From: Halichondria panicea
Taxonomy: Eukaryota; Porifera; Demospongiae; Suberitida; Halichondriidae
Assembly: GCF_963675165.1 (NCBI RefSeq)
Contig: NC_087393.1
Span: 807,502-871,501 of the forward strand
Reading direction: 5' to 3'
Length of the DNA stretch: 64,000 nucleotides
Of this stretch, positions 1 to 11,534 are shown in pieces. The translations under genes and the position numbers were made by a program. Each line of letters begins with the position of its first letter. The stretch's first letter is position 1. The notes under the pieces are model-generated. The model searched no databases, was not told where the DNA came from, and saw only the letters and a list, made by a program, of their open reading frames with translations.

Positions 1-920
1 TTTACCGTACAAGGGTTACCGTGTAGTGCACTTTGGCAGGTTTGTGGCCAATATACAAATGGCTTTCAAAATTCATATTAGTCATTGGCAAAGCTTCGAT
101 TCCTCTAGCACACCTCATTATGCATGTACATGTGTGTAGCTCCGTGTTGCTACGGAGATAGGAAATTGGCAGTTGTATGAGACGGAAACAACTCCTTTAG
201 TTATCATATTATAAAACGGTGAATTTTATTTCCTTTCTTGTTTAGGAGAATAAAAGTTTTAAGAGAGTCTATAAGAGCTTGTTTTCCTTTTACATAATTG
301 TTGCTAAATAGTTGTGTGTGTGTGTGTGCCTCCGTATCCACCACTTGCTATATAAATCAACAATTGCGTGTTTTCAGGTATCTCAAAACCCTGACATTAT
401 AGAATGAATTCATGTTTGGACACACGCAATTTGATTGGTTAAGTGTATGCTTGTACTATACAGATGCTTGTACTATACAGACTACTGTCTTGTGAGGACA
501 ATACATTGCTATGTGCATTAGTGTACCACCTGTTCAACGAACGTAACATAACCTGTAACGTACTTCAAATAATTGTACAGTTAAATAACAGCCTCGTGCA
601 TTGAGTCAGTGATGTGGTGAAGTATGTCTGTACAGTCAGTACACCTGTGTCCCTGCATTGTGGGAATATTTGAGGCCATCAGAGGGTAACTTTGAACTTC
701 TCTAAAATCTACTTTTGGGGTTTTCATTGGGTAACCTCGATGGATATATTTGTCTCTGGGTGTCATGTTACAATGTATACATAAATTATAGCTATGGATG
801 CAAAACAAAATCCTATTGTTAACTCAGATCTATACAGCAATTAACGTACATAGATAGTTTGTTTTCTAAATTGTACGTTTCTCAATTCATTACTGTTAAT
901 TTTTTTCAAATTAGCTTTGT

Positions 921-1199
921 ATGATTGATACCTTATACTCTATAGTAGCTAGCAGGGTAACTAATAAATTGCTGGTATTTGTGTTGCATGCTTCAGCTGT
1001 GCGTAGTAGTAATAACATATCTCATACCACACTCGGCTTGGCGCCACTCGCCACTACCACAGTCAGCTGGGGAATGGGGGAGGCTGTTGGGGCAGCTGCT
1101 CGGAATTTAGATAAGTGTGTGGATGACACGAGCGCTGAGCTGACACGTACTGGCCGTGTGTACCTATGCAATATGACGGTGGGGTACGTAAGTGCATGA
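921..1199 (+). other. Exon-like open stretch, function unknown
   Basis: This stretch stays open for 92 codons. Its centre (about 1000-1190) is more GC-rich than its surroundings, as in coding exons of this window. It ends beside a possible splice donor (gtacgtaag at about 1184). The reading contains NIS and NMT glycosylation sequons. It could be an upstream exon of the glycosyltransferase at 2948, but I see no family motif, and an overlapping open frame on the minus strand makes chance openness possible. Confidence 0.2.
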
Positions 1200-1532
1200 G
1201 GCTTATAAATATGAAAAGTTATCATTTCAATTTGACATATATAGCAAATACAAATTATGTACGCATTACTGAGCCCCTTAATTGTACAACCATTTGCGGT
1301 ATTTAATCACTCGTGTTCATTCTTGGACGTTACTCCTGCTCATGAATTTTTCCTAATTAATCGTTATGCTGTGCTGATTGCACATCAAAAGGACTTCTCT
1401 GTTTTGTTTGCTGTTTTACATGATTGGATTAGTCAATGGTGTGTGTAATGGAGCACCTGTTTTGCAAGCTGGGCCATTCACCTCGAGCGTATAAGCTAGT
1501 ACACGAGGCCAGTCTTGCCTACTTGATTCCTT

Positions 1533-1890
1533 GTGTGTGGGTACCCCTAAGTACGGCATGTTTCGGTACGCTACATAAAGTATGTGTTATGTTGTGGGGG
1601 GGGGGGGAGAGGGTACGACGATTTGCTTATGTGTGCTCGATAATAAACCAAAAATTACACAATGTACGAATGTACATAAGCTATGTATGTTGTATCATGT
1701 TTATAACCTTTGTACGTAGGTCAGGGGTGTGTGTGCGTATCCTAAGTACGCCATGTTTTTACGCTACATAGAGTGTGTGTTATGTGTGTCTGTGGAGGGG
1801 GAGGGGGTAAAGTTTGGTTACATAACACTCGATAAAGCACCCATGCAATGTGCGTAAGCTGCTATATTGTATATTGTACATAAGCCTTGT
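1533..1890. repeat. Diverged tandem duplication of about 190 bp
   Basis: Two adjacent copies share the order: cctaagtacg, catgtttcggtacgctacat or its variant, a G-rich block, an ACTCGATAA-type segment, and a TGTACATAAGC-type end. Copy one is about 1533-1715 and copy two about 1725-1890. They differ by many substitutions and indels, so the event is old. Confidence 0.5.
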
Positions 1891-2947
1891 AGGTCGTAAG
1901 TAATTTCCCCATAATAGAAGGTTTCTTTGAAGTTGTTATTCGGCCTTGTATTAGAAGGTTTCTCTGAAGTTTTTACTCGATTGTCATCAATACATCGCAT
2001 GTTAGGGCTAGTGCAATTAGTTTCTGTGTCTCCATGTCCTGTGTTTTGTAATGCTAGATATTGTGTGTTCCGGCCGGCCTGGTATTGTTTGAGCATATGG
2101 GATAGCTTTGTGAATAAGTGAAAACAGCTAGTACAATGATTATTTGGGGAATGAGAGCAAATATGGTGATTGGTATACAAACAATTGTGTGGGTCTTGTC
2201 AATATAGCGTACTAATGTAAGCCCTGCCTACACCATGAGTGGCCAATATTGATGTATCCCCCAATAGCAACCAGCCAAATACAGTCAGTAACCAGCCCCC
2301 TCCCCCACTGTGTGAACAGTTACCCTTAATTAGATCACCAAAAGTGTCTGTTAATGAAGAAGTGGCAATAGACTGCAGTGAATACTTTCTCACTAAACAT
2401 TAAAACCACAACCAGTTTTATATGAATATCATTAATTATCATAATAGTTCTCTGAATCTTCAGTTTTTCTGTCTTAAGATTGTTGTACACTACAATCTAC
2501 TGTTGTCTTTGAGATGCATTGCTATAAATTAACGAGAGTAACCTGGTATAATTATTCTCACTTGTGATCTAAAGCTAATGTGTTCACTACGCATATACCT
2601 GTTGTGATTTTATTTGGCTGCTATAAAAGATCACCAAATTAATCATTAATCTCACCTTCGGCCCACATTCCATGCATGGGAGGCAAGTCCTTGTATGTAT
2701 ACCTTCAGCCTATACCATAGTGATAGTCTGCCGTGTATACCATGCAGTTTCATGTTTAGGCTAAACTAGTTAGCCACTTAGTCTGTTTCCCACTTGTGGT
2801 TTGCTCTCAGCATAAGCACAATATAAATTCGTACATTGAGAAGTATATTTTGTGAGCTTCTGTTTCTTAACACATGATCATATTTACTCACTGCATACTG
2901 CAATGATCTCAACCATTTCCTTACCTACGCACACACACCATATACAG

Positions 2948-3843
2948 AGAGAGCGTTTTTGATTGAATGGGAGGACCCACCTGGATTCACGGAGTATATC
3001 CAACCAAAGAGTTTTGATTGGTCGAACTTGTCTCCGATTGGTGGTCGAAAACACGGACCCATTCGTGACATAGCCAGCTGGAAGGCGGCTAAAGACGACG
3101 GCCACTCTTCCCAGTGGTACATGAATACTAATTTCACCCGCTACCTCAAATATCCAGTTGAGAGGCTGCAAGGAGCTCGTTATGACTTCACCTACGCTCT
3201 ACTAAGGAACCCGGAACTTATGCCGAAAGCATACGAATACGGAATTGATCGAATCAAATGTCGACTTTGCTGTGCTTGGGATATGCTGTTCAAAATGAGC
3301 CCCAAGTTTGAGGAAGAAATGAACATACTGCTCAAAAGTGTTGGTCACCCTCATAAGCCGATTCTGGCCCTTCAAGTCAGAGCTAAATCAGACAATATAG
3401 AGAAAGCTGTGAATGTTGCCGAACACAATATAAACTGTGGACAGAAAGCTGCAAAGGATCTCAAACTGACACCAGTCTACATACCCATATTCAACAATCG
3501 ACTGGTAGTGCATATAGTGGCAAAGAAGTACAAGCGACTGATGAAGACACCCATTGAAATCGAGACAGCCACACGAACAGTGCACACTCACCTTGGCAAT
3601 CTGCCCTCGGATACAGAATTAGAAGTGGCCAAAGGTGTTCAGGAACGGACATTTAAAGAGTTTATTTTAATGCTCAACTCGACGGTGCTTATTCGAACCA
3701 AAGGCTACCTGGGCTCAATGGGAAATGTGGCCGACGCTATTAGGAGACATTACGCAATGCAAGACAAGAAGAAACATGTGTACACGTACACTGCAGGAGG
3801 TACAACATGCTCCGCCCTAGAGGACGGAACAAAGATAGAATAG
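2948..3843 (+). CDS. Probable glycosyltransferase, C-terminal exon (fucosyltransferase-like), 5' part missing
   Basis: This is one long exon ending at TAG 3841-3843. No ATG opens it. The frame runs back from IEWEDPP through RAFL to a splice acceptor (catatacag, ending at 2947), so it is the last exon of a split gene. The first residues (RAFLIEW) resemble the end of the N-terminal substrate-domain helix and strand of GT-B sugar transferases such as NodZ and FUT8-type fucosyltransferases. About 140 residues later, PILALQVRAKSDN resembles the I-x-V-R-R/A donor-binding strand. Near the end, STVLIRTKGYLGSMGNVA resembles the closing S/T-x-G-S-x-x-x-x-A motif. These are similarities of pattern rather than a proven family. 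The visible part is about 298 residues, and an N-terminal membrane anchor and stem would be expected upstream. The protein would act in the secretory pathway if this reading is right. Confidence 0.5.
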
Positions 3844-6447
3844 AACACTAATAGAGCACATTTTTAAGCTGTTATCATTTTTACACTTCAAAATTAAAAT
3901 TGGTTTGTTTCACAAGTTTATTATAATTATAATTATGATATAATTGTACGTATGCTATTAATTGGTGATACTAAGTCAATTGGCACCATTCGTATAATTG
4001 AATCTCTATTTTGCAGATGTATTCACGCATAGCTACTTAATTTACATCCTATACAATGGCTGTCAGAAAGGTTACCCTCATTTGATAGGCTATATATCCT
4101 ATAGCTGTGCAGCACCCAGTGGTCTCGGCAAGCACGCCTGACTTGTGCAACTGAGAAGACATGTTGAATTGACACCTAGTTACGGTAGACAGCGAGTCTG
4201 CCTGCATAGAAACTAAACACAGTATCCTTATTTAGTTTATGGTGTATGTTATAATATCCCATATGATACGGCTTGTACTGTACTGTACAGTAGGCTCCAT
4301 TGGGTTGTGTGTCAGATCTGTGAAAGATGATCGCTGAAGGCCTGAGCAGAAAGTGCTGAGGAATGCTATACCATTACTGAAATCACACGATCATGCATAT
4401 TATTATGCATTTATGATGCACACATAATTATTATAATATGCTTGTTGTTTGAAACTGTTTATACCTAATTAAGTGTAGATGTTGATCGATCTCATTAATG
4501 TTAGCCTGAGAACGAATTAAGCGTTGTTTTGAAGTGTTGGCAAATGAAAACAACATGCTAATGCACTGGCATACCACTGACACATAATTAATTCATTGAG
4601 TAACTGCCTACTTACAGCGCACTGTGGGAGTAAGGCCTTTAGGGGATAGGCTATGCATAAACATAGCACACATTACACAAGGTATATGACATTCATGAAT
4701 ATTAAGCAATTGTTCTAGTTAGCCATACATGGACATGAACGCGATCACATGAAACATTAGATACTGAGAGAGGAAGTCGTTCAAAACAGAAGTACAAAAA
4801 TTATTATTATAGGAAGTACGTACGTACTAAGTTGCCTTTTATGAGTCTTCTCTGAGGATCCAATATCTTGTCAACACAGCCATATAAATTATACTCTGCA
4901 ACGAGAAAAATTTTCAGTACACACACAAGGTACTTACCCAGATGAAGCTGTAGCATCCAGATTGGGTACATGTACATGACTGTGCATGTGTATGGGTACT
5001 CATCTGTTGCACTGTGCATTTGTTTAGCGTGTCATCGTACTGCATGGGGGAGGGGGAAAAATGAATAACAGATCGTACAACAATATTATGGGCTAAAACT
5101 TGGTATTTGGAATGATAAACTGAGATGGGGGGGAGGGGGGGGGTGTAAATACTACAATAATTATGTGCAGATATTTTTGCTAACAGGCACACACACTATA
5201 TGCATATTCCCAACTCAATACCCACAAATCATAGTTTTCACTGCTATGTATCTTCACGCATAGCCCGAATTAAATTAGTTACAAGTTCACCCCAAATATT
5301 TATCGATCGGTATTTTGGCTACGAGGCCAATTTGAAGTGATTCAGTCTTTGAATTGCTTAACACGATTGAGCCTGTTAATACAGCCTAGTATTGATGGGA
5401 ACTCTGCGCCAAACTCCCACTGTCTAGCTGGGATGCATATAGAGCCTTGTTAGGCCATCAGCGATCATGCCCAGCTATCCTATACAAAAGCTTGTTTATG
5501 CTGGGGCAATCCAATGGCAGAAACATAAGGGAAAACAGAACTAAATACACTCCAAAAAGCACTAGGCTCTGCATGCGGTGTTACAAGTAATGAAATCTGC
5601 TTGTGCAATAGCGATCATGCCCAGCTATCCTATACAGAAGCTTGTTTATGCTGGGGCAATCCAATGGCAGAAACATAAGGGAAAACAGAACTAAATACAC
5701 TCCAAAAAGCACTAGGCTCTGCGTGCAGTGTTACAAGTAATGAAATCTGCTTGTGCAATAGAAAATGTGCATGTATGTACCTAGGTGATTTGTACACAGT
5801 AATACTGTTGTGTTTTTTTTTGTATTGCAATCCAATCTCGTGTTAAGTAAGTGTATATTGTAAACTGTTATCCGATGCTCCCCTTACATGGCCCATTGGA
5901 TACAGATCATCAATGGTACCAAGCAGACAGGTTGACGGCACTTTGGTGGGGGATGGTTTTGATAGCCGAATCACTCAGTAAATTCACAGCTGCCACTCGT
6001 GCACATGTGCGTAACGTGCATGTAGGATGAGCTCTATGAATATCGTATCATGATTAGGTATCTACTATTATCTACTTAACATTTTCACAGAGTTTTCTTG
6101 TTTCAAATTATTCTTATTCTTTTAATTATTGGTACATACGTATATACACTCGTATAGTTACAGTAAAAATTAAAGAGGCCCAGTGACCAGCACCAGAAAG
6201 CCACAAAAATAAATAAAGCTATAATACATTCTGTAAAATTAAAGATATATACAATAAATGAGATTGATTGGTTGGTTGAGATTGATCATGATAATACCTG
6301 CATGTTGATTGTCATAAAAAATAAATAAAACAGCTCTTCCCAGTTTGAGCTATTATTAGTTCTCCAGATTGTAGCTCGATTGATTCGATGTTCGAGTGAC
6401 TTGGTTCAGAGACAGTTAGTTGTTCAGTCGAATTATTCATTGTCAGT
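3844..6447. other. Intergenic DNA between glycosyltransferase and kinase cluster
   Basis: No coding exon can be supported. The stretch is AT-rich, with many aattata-type runs, a G-rich run near 5125-5142, and a duplicated 150-bp block listed separately. It contains the 3' flanks of two genes that point toward each other (plus gene ending 3843, minus kinase ending 6448). Confidence 0.6.
5461..5760. repeat. Recent tandem duplication, two units of exactly 150 bp
   Basis: The unit starting gcgatcatgcccagctatcc at 5461 is repeated from 5611. I see only a few substitutions between copies (for example catgcggtg against gtgcagtg near the end) and no indel. This marks it as very young. Confidence 0.9.
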
Positions 6448-7452
6448 TCAGAAGGCCGTAACGGGGGTCAGGTGCAAGTGGTGAGTTGACGTGGGAAATA
6501 CGACATCAGCACTTAGTCCATAGGAATATTCTTCATCAGATAGGTCCATCATGTTGTTGAGTTGCTGGTAGATGTTCACCCCGCTGTCGCTAAGGGGGAT
6601 ATTTGCACTGATAAACCACGGGTCGTTGATGTACTTGTACACCTCCTTGATGGCACATCGGTCTTGGGGGTCCATGGCCAAGAGACGAGTGAGCAGAGAG
6701 AGAAGTTTGGGGGAGAATTTCTGCCACATTCGAGGGGGTTTGATTGTGATTCCGTTTTGCCATTGTACGAATTCGTAGTAGTTTGGGTCTGAGAGTGTTG
6801 CCTGTTCCCAGGGGAAGCTGCCGGTGAGCATACAGAAGAGGAGAACACCCACTGACCACACATCACACGAGGAGTCCACAAAGAAGCCGGTATCGTCGGA
6901 AGCATTGCAGATCTCGGGAGAAGTGTAAGGGATACTTCCACAAACTCGTGGTACATGGGTTCCAAATCGAAGCGTCATTCCGAAATCGATCAGCTGCACA
7001 AAAGAACCTTCTTGGTCTCCGAGAACGATGTTCTCAGGCTTGATATCTCGGTGGACTAGTTTCTTGCTGTGCATGAATTCGACAGCTTTTGCAACATGGT
7101 AAATGTACTTTCTTGCTTTGTGCTCTGGGAGGCCGACTTCAGGCTCTATGGCATCAAACAGATCTCCACCCTCTGCAAAGTCCTGCACCATTACATAGGA
7201 GGTCTTGGTCTCAAAGGCTGTGTCACGAGTAGTGATGATGTTTGCATGCTTTCCAAGATGCTTGCTGTATTTCAACTCTCTCTTGAAGTCAGCTCTCTTA
7301 GTGGTTGCCTTGTTAATAGCTTTGATAACCACTCTTTCTCCATTGGTCTTGTCATCTGCAATCCAAGCTGTTCCGTAGGTGCCTTTGCCTGCTTGCTTGA
7401 CAAAGGTGAATCTCTCATCCAAGCTTGTTTGGTAAGTTGTATAGTCTGCCAT
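6448..7452 (-). CDS. SBK1-like serine/threonine protein kinase (cluster copy K1), intronless
   Basis: A 334-residue single-exon kinase. The domain fills nearly the whole protein: glycine loop GKGTYG at residues 22-27, ATP-anchoring lysine K44 in VVIK, catalytic loop HRDIKPEN from 134, DFG at 156-158, and a TSPE in the APE position. The block IPYTSPEIC, followed by VDSSCDVWSVGVLLF, FPWEQA and FVQWQNG, matches the vertebrate SBK1 (SH3-binding domain kinase) layout closely, including the W-Q segment after subdomain IX. All catalytic residues are present, so it should be active; substrates are unknown. A tail of about 45 residues follows the domain. It lies at the outer end of a cluster of four paralogues and has a TATA box 95 bp upstream. 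A start further upstream is not available in frame. Confidence 0.88.
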   Translation of the reverse strand: MADYTTYQTSLDERFTFVKQAGKGTYGTAWIADDKTNGERVVIKAINKATTKRADFKRELKYSKHLGKHANIITTRDTAFETKTSYVMVQDFAEGGDLFDAIEPEVGLPEHKARKYIYHVAKAVEFMHSKKLVHRDIKPENIVLGDQEGSFVQLIDFGMTLRFGTHVPRVCGSIPYTSPEICNASDDTGFFVDSSCDVWSVGVLLFCMLTGSFPWEQATLSDPNYYEFVQWQNGITIKPPRMWQKFSPKLLSLLTRLLAMDPQDRCAIKEVYKYINDPWFISANIPLSDSGVNIYQQLNNMMDLSDEEYSYGLSADVVFPTSTHHLHLTPVTAF

Positions 7453-7546
7453 CGTTTTTCTAGTTGTTATTTGAGTTTGAGCTGAAGTGATAGTGTTTCA
7501 AGGCTCTCTCTAGCAAATTCTGAGCTTTGCAAAACAGCATGCGATA

Positions 7547-7554
7547 CTTTTATA
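7547..7554 (-). promoter_or_regulatory. TATA box of kinase K1
   Basis: TATAAAAG on the minus strand, 95-102 bp upstream of the K1 ATG. The same octamer sits 80-87 bp before the ATG of K2 and K3. The repetition makes it a likely core promoter element. Confidence 0.7.
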
Positions 7555-8022
7555 GGCCGCTCAGCTCTGCACTCCCACTCATCGGGTGGCTCCACTTGCA
7601 GACAGGCTTAATTGGTCGTGAATATCATTAACTGCAAAACTTTTGCTAAAACTAGACTACGTGAGGAGCTCAATCTTAATCATGGTAGCTAAGCTAGAGC
7701 TTTGCTTTCTGAGCCAATACAGCTACATAATCATAATGCGTGTGTGCAGCCATTCTAGAGGGTTGACTTAGAAGTTCTGTTGATGAAAATTGACACTAGT
7801 AATTATCTTGTACTCTGTGGGGTAGTAAGCTACTTAGACATGTAAACAACTACTTAAATCAACACTGTCCTTATGTACACTGACAGTGCAAAGCTAAAGC
7901 TCCCTTGATAATAATATCATCTCTCTGCATCTCTGCTAGGTCCCATCTACCCAAATTGCATGTTCATAATTATTGAGTTGTTTGAAACTTTCTTTTCGAT
8001 ATCAATGCAGGAATAAATATAT
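7555..8022. other. Intergenic spacer between K1 promoter and K2 3' flank
   Basis: AT-rich sequence without a supported gene or repeat. It should contain the distal K1 promoter. Confidence 0.5.
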
Positions 8023-8123
8023 TAAGCACAGAGAAAGAATAAGTGATAATGGTTGCGAAAATTGAGATGATAATAAAAAAACAAACAGGACCTGTGAATG
8101 GACATACAAGATTGGAACACACA

Positions 8124-9056
8124 TTAAAAAGCTGTGACATGAGATGAAGGATAAACAGATAGTTCAGAGTCTTTGTAAGACTGGTACCAGTGACTAGTAC
8201 TGACAGCTGGTAGTGGAGTTTGAACCAGCCACGATTCGTTAGAGTATTTGAGAATCTCTGTGATGTCACATCGATCTTGAGGGTCCATGGCCAGGAGGTG
8301 GCTGAACAGAGAGAGAAGTTTGGGGGAGAATTTCTGCCACATTTTGGGGGGCTTGATTGTGACTCCGTTTTGCCATTGTACGAATTTGAAGTAGTTTGGG
8401 TCTGAGAGTGTTGCCTGTTCCCAGGGGAAGCTGCCAGTGAGCATACAGAAGAGGAGAACACCCACTGACCACACATCACACGAGGAGTCCACAAAGAAGC
8501 CGGTCTCGTCGGAAGCATTGCAGATCTCGGGAGAAGTGTAAGGGATACTTCCAGACACACGAGACACGTGAGTGCCAGTGCGGAGGGCCATACCAAAATC
8601 AATCAGTTGAACAAAGGATCCATTGCGGTCACCCAGCACAATGTTCTCAGGCTTGATATCTCGGTGGACCAGGTTTTTACTGTGCACATGATCCACTGCT
8701 TCTGCGATCTGACAGATGAATTTCTTTACTGTTTTCTCGGGTAGGCCAACTTCAGGCTCTATGGCATCAAACAGATCTCCACCCTCTGCAAAGTCCTGCA
8801 CCATTACATACGAGTTCTGTGTTTCAAAGGCACAGTTGTGAGTGGTGATGATGTTAGGATGTGAAGACACGATCTTGCCGTACTTAAGCTCTCTTTTGAA
8901 GTCGGTTCGTGTTGTGTTTTGCTTGCCTATCGACTTGACTGCCACTAGCTGTCCTGTGGTTCGGTCTTCTGCAGTCCAGGTGGTGCCGTAAGTACCTGCA
9001 CCTGCCTTCCGTATGAAGGTGTATCTTTCGTCAAGACTCAGATTGAAAGCTGCCAT
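8124..9056 (-). CDS. SBK1-like serine/threonine protein kinase (cluster copy K2), intronless
   Basis: A 310-residue kinase. Glycine loop GAGTYG at 19-24, lysine K41 in VAVK, HRDIKPEN from 131, DFG at 153-155, and TSPE plus the SBK-type CDVWSVGVLLF and FVQWQNG segments. All catalytic residues are intact. It ends in a short tail rich in S, Y and T (SHWYQSYKDSEL). It is the tandem twin of the gene at 10523-11455, with about seven amino-acid differences. The ATG chosen is the first in frame after the TATA box and is conserved in the twin. Part of the catalytic-domain DNA (about 8394-8560) is almost identical to K1 although the rest has diverged. Confidence 0.88.
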   Translation of the reverse strand: MAAFNLSLDERYTFIRKAGAGTYGTTWTAEDRTTGQLVAVKSIGKQNTTRTDFKRELKYGKIVSSHPNIITTHNCAFETQNSYVMVQDFAEGGDLFDAIEPEVGLPEKTVKKFICQIAEAVDHVHSKNLVHRDIKPENIVLGDRNGSFVQLIDFGMALRTGTHVSRVSGSIPYTSPEICNASDETGFFVDSSCDVWSVGVLLFCMLTGSFPWEQATLSDPNYFKFVQWQNGVTIKPPKMWQKFSPKLLSLFSHLLAMDPQDRCDITEILKYSNESWLVQTPLPAVSTSHWYQSYKDSELSVYPSSHVTAF

Positions 9057-9135
9057 AGTTTAGTTTGGGTCAGACTGTTACTTGTTAGTGGAATTGAACT
9101 GTTAAGTTAATCTGCCTCTACTGTTGCAAGTGCTG

Positions 9136-9143
9136 CTTTTATA
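9136..9143 (-). promoter_or_regulatory. TATA box of kinase K2
   Basis: TATAAAAG on the minus strand, 80-87 bp before the K2 ATG, inside a block (gttgcaagtgctgc) that is conserved in the K3 promoter. Confidence 0.75.
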
Positions 9144-9755
9144 GTAGACACACTTCCTCAAGCTAACAGATTGTTTTGCATTCCTGTGGTCAAAGTTCAA
9201 CAATAGTTAAAACGCAGCGGGTAAACTGTGTTATATAATAGTATTTAACCAGCAACTCTAACAAACATGTCCTAGCAGGGGCCCATTTCAGTGCAGCACA
9301 AAGATCATACTTCTACTGAAATAGTTCGCGAAAAAACACTTGTTTTGTGTTTACAACATGGCACTAGAAATTTTTACATATTCGATAAGCAGCTAGAACA
9401 CTGGTTTTCCTAATAATAACAAAGGTACACAGGTTTTAAAACATATAACTAGATTTATAACAGAACACTGGTTTTAATACATGCCTCTAGAAATAGAATA
9501 ACACTGGCACATGCAATATAACTGCAGATCATGATATGCAACAGAACTACACAGTCCCTAACATGCAGTCAGTGGGGCAGGTGGAGGGTGGTGGGTGACA
9601 CTAAGCATGGGCACATTTCTAAAAGCAAGTTGAATGGGTTGCCTAAAAACATTTTGCATGCACTGCAAAATGAATTAGCAACACACTACTGTAATAGAAT
9701 AATTAACAAAATGAAATGTATAAGGTGAATAAAGTGAACCCTCTTGATTTAAACG

Positions 9756-9921
9756 GGTATATTTCGAGGGCATAAACTTTTGCGAAATGACCATTAGAAA
9801 GGCTTTCTTAGCATTTTTACAGTATGGATGCATGTTGATATTAAATTTGTGAGTTTAAATTTTCATGGTACATACTTATAATTATAGTGAAATCGCGAAT
9901 ATTTTACCCTCGAAATATACC
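9756..9921. mobile_element. MITE, 166 bp, with terminal inverted repeats
   Basis: Begins GGTATATTTCGAGGG and ends CCCTCGAAATATACC, a perfect 15-bp inverted repeat, with further inverted similarity inside (cgcgaat against gcgaaat). It carries no open frame. I see no matching element in the flank of the twin kinase K3, so it probably inserted after the duplication. Confidence 0.75.
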
Positions 9922-9993
9922 AGCTATATGTATATATGTGATAAATGAGATTCTTATATGGTAGGAATCACCACAGGCACTAGTCACAATTGA

Positions 9994-10417
9994 CCAAATA
10001 ACCGAAAAAGCACAATCAAAGTTTTGGGATCTCAAAATTCGCTACCAATCCGGCTCACTTTTGGAGGAGAAAGGCCATTATTTAGTGATTACTTTTGTCA
10101 AAATTGATGAGTTTGAAAACTACCATATCCTAAGAGCTACTGATCAATCCATTGAATTCGTACAATCAAACATAAGGGAGACTCAGTTACAAGTTGCGAC
10201 AAGTTGTGTACATGCATCACATGCAAAGTCTTGTGATTTGCAAGGTACCAAAGGCCATGCATGTACACACTCACTTAACCGAAACAATGCTTTTATGAAT
10301 ATCTAAATCATGCAAAGCTGCATGATCTGGATATTTTATGTTCTTTATTTGCAACTTAGATTCTACCCAATATTACACAAGTTTATATTGAGGTTTTTAG
10401 GTCATTATTAACCTGAT
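9994..10417. other. Spacer between the two duplication copies
   Basis: No supported gene. There is an 81-codon open stretch at 10061-10306, but it has no recognisable motif and no paralogue, so I do not call it. Confidence 0.5.
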
Positions 10418-10522
10418 GGCACAGAGAAAGAATGAAGAATAAGTGATAAAGGTTGCTAAACTGAATTGAGATGATGATGATCATAAATAAGGAACCTGTG
10501 AATGGACATACAAGATTGTACA

Positions 10523-11455
10523 TTAAAAAGCAGTGACATGAGATGAAGGATAAACGGATAGTTCAGAGTCTTTGTAAGACTGGTACCAGTGACTAGTACT
10601 GACAGCTGGTAGTGGAGTTTGAACCAGCCACGATTCGTTAGAGTATTTGAGAATCTCTGTGATGTCACATCGATCTTGAGGGTCCATGGCCAGAAGGTGG
10701 TTGAACAGAGAGAGAAGTTTGGGGGAGAATTTCTGCCACATTTTAGGAGGCTTAGTTGTGACTCCGTTTTGCCATTGTACGAATTTGAAGTAGTTTGGGT
10801 CTGAGAGTGTTGCCTGTTCCCAGGGGAAGTTGCCAGTGAGCATACAGAAGAGGAGAACACCCACTGACCACACATCACACGAGGCGTCCACAAAGAAGCC
10901 GGTCTTGTCAGAAGCATTACAGATCTCGGGAGAAGTGTAAGGGATACTTCCAGACACACGAGACACGTGAGTGCCAGTGCGGAGGGCCATGCCAAAATCA
11001 ATCAGTTGAACAAAGGATCCATTGCGGTCACCCAGCACAATGTTCTCAGGCTTGATATCTCTGTGGACCAGGTTTTTACTGTGCACATGATCCACTGCTT
11101 CTGCGATCTGACAGATGAATTTCTTTACTGTTTTCTCAGGTAGGCCGATTTCTGGAGTGATGGCATCAAACAGATCTCCACCCTCTGCAAAGTCCTGCAC
11201 CATCACATATGAGTTCTGTGTTTCAAAGGCACAGTTGTGAGTGGTGATGATGTTAGGGTGTGAAGACACAATCTTGCCGTACTTGAGCTCTCTCTTGAAG
11301 TCGGTTCGTGTTGTGTTTTGCTTGCCTATCGACTTGACTGCCACCAGCTGTCCTGTGGTTCGGTCTTCTGCGGTCCAGGTGGTGCCATAAGTACCTGCAC
11401 CTGCCTTCCGTATGAAGGTGTATCTCTCGTCAAGACTCAGATTGAAAGCTGCCAT
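10523..11455 (-). CDS. SBK1-like serine/threonine protein kinase (cluster copy K3), intronless
   Basis: A 310-residue kinase, twin of K2, with the same motif positions (GAGTYG 19-24, K41, HRD 131-133, DFG 153-155). Differences from K2 that I can see: EPEV to TPEI after the GDLFDAI segment, SDE to SDK, VDSS to VDAS, TGS to TGN, TIK to TTK and FSHL to FNHL. None touches a catalytic residue. The frame is intact and promoter elements are conserved, so it is likely a functional gene. Its upstream region differs from K2 in carrying about four copies of a unit that K2 has once. Confidence 0.88.
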   Translation of the reverse strand: MAAFNLSLDERYTFIRKAGAGTYGTTWTAEDRTTGQLVAVKSIGKQNTTRTDFKRELKYGKIVSSHPNIITTHNCAFETQNSYVMVQDFAEGGDLFDAITPEIGLPEKTVKKFICQIAEAVDHVHSKNLVHRDIKPENIVLGDRNGSFVQLIDFGMALRTGTHVSRVSGSIPYTSPEICNASDKTGFFVDASCDVWSVGVLLFCMLTGNFPWEQATLSDPNYFKFVQWQNGVTTKPPKMWQKFSPKLLSLFNHLLAMDPQDRCDITEILKYSNESWLVQTPLPAVSTSHWYQSYKDSELSVYPSSHVTAF

Positions 11456-11534
11456 AGTTTAGTTTGGGTCAGACTGTTACTTGTTAGTGGAATTGAACTG
11501 TTAAGTTAATCTGCCTCTACTGTTGCAAGTGCTG

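Larger units (their letters stand above)
1..2947. other. Non-coding or intronic stretch before the glycosyltransferase exon
   Basis: No gene can be supported here. There is a short TG microsatellite near 312-329, a doubled 17-base unit (gcttgtactatacagat) near 447-480, and a G run near 1596-1607. The missing upstream exons of the gene at 2948-3843 should lie in this stretch or beyond the left edge. I could not identify them with certainty; one exon-like block (921-1199) is listed separately. Confidence 0.5.
8023..9993. repeat. Segmental duplication, copy 1 (contains K2)
   Basis: From the cacagagaaagaat block in the 3' flank to the ggtaggaatcaccaca block far upstream of the promoter, this segment matches 10418-13038 in order. 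Coding parts are nearly identical. The upstream flank of the other copy is longer because a repeat unit expanded there, while this copy carries a MITE (9756-9921). Confidence 0.85.

Noticed and set aside
6562-6965. Frames on either strand overlapping kinases K1-K3
   Set aside because: Shadows of the kinase coding sequence. They lack motifs of their own and recur only with the kinase genes.
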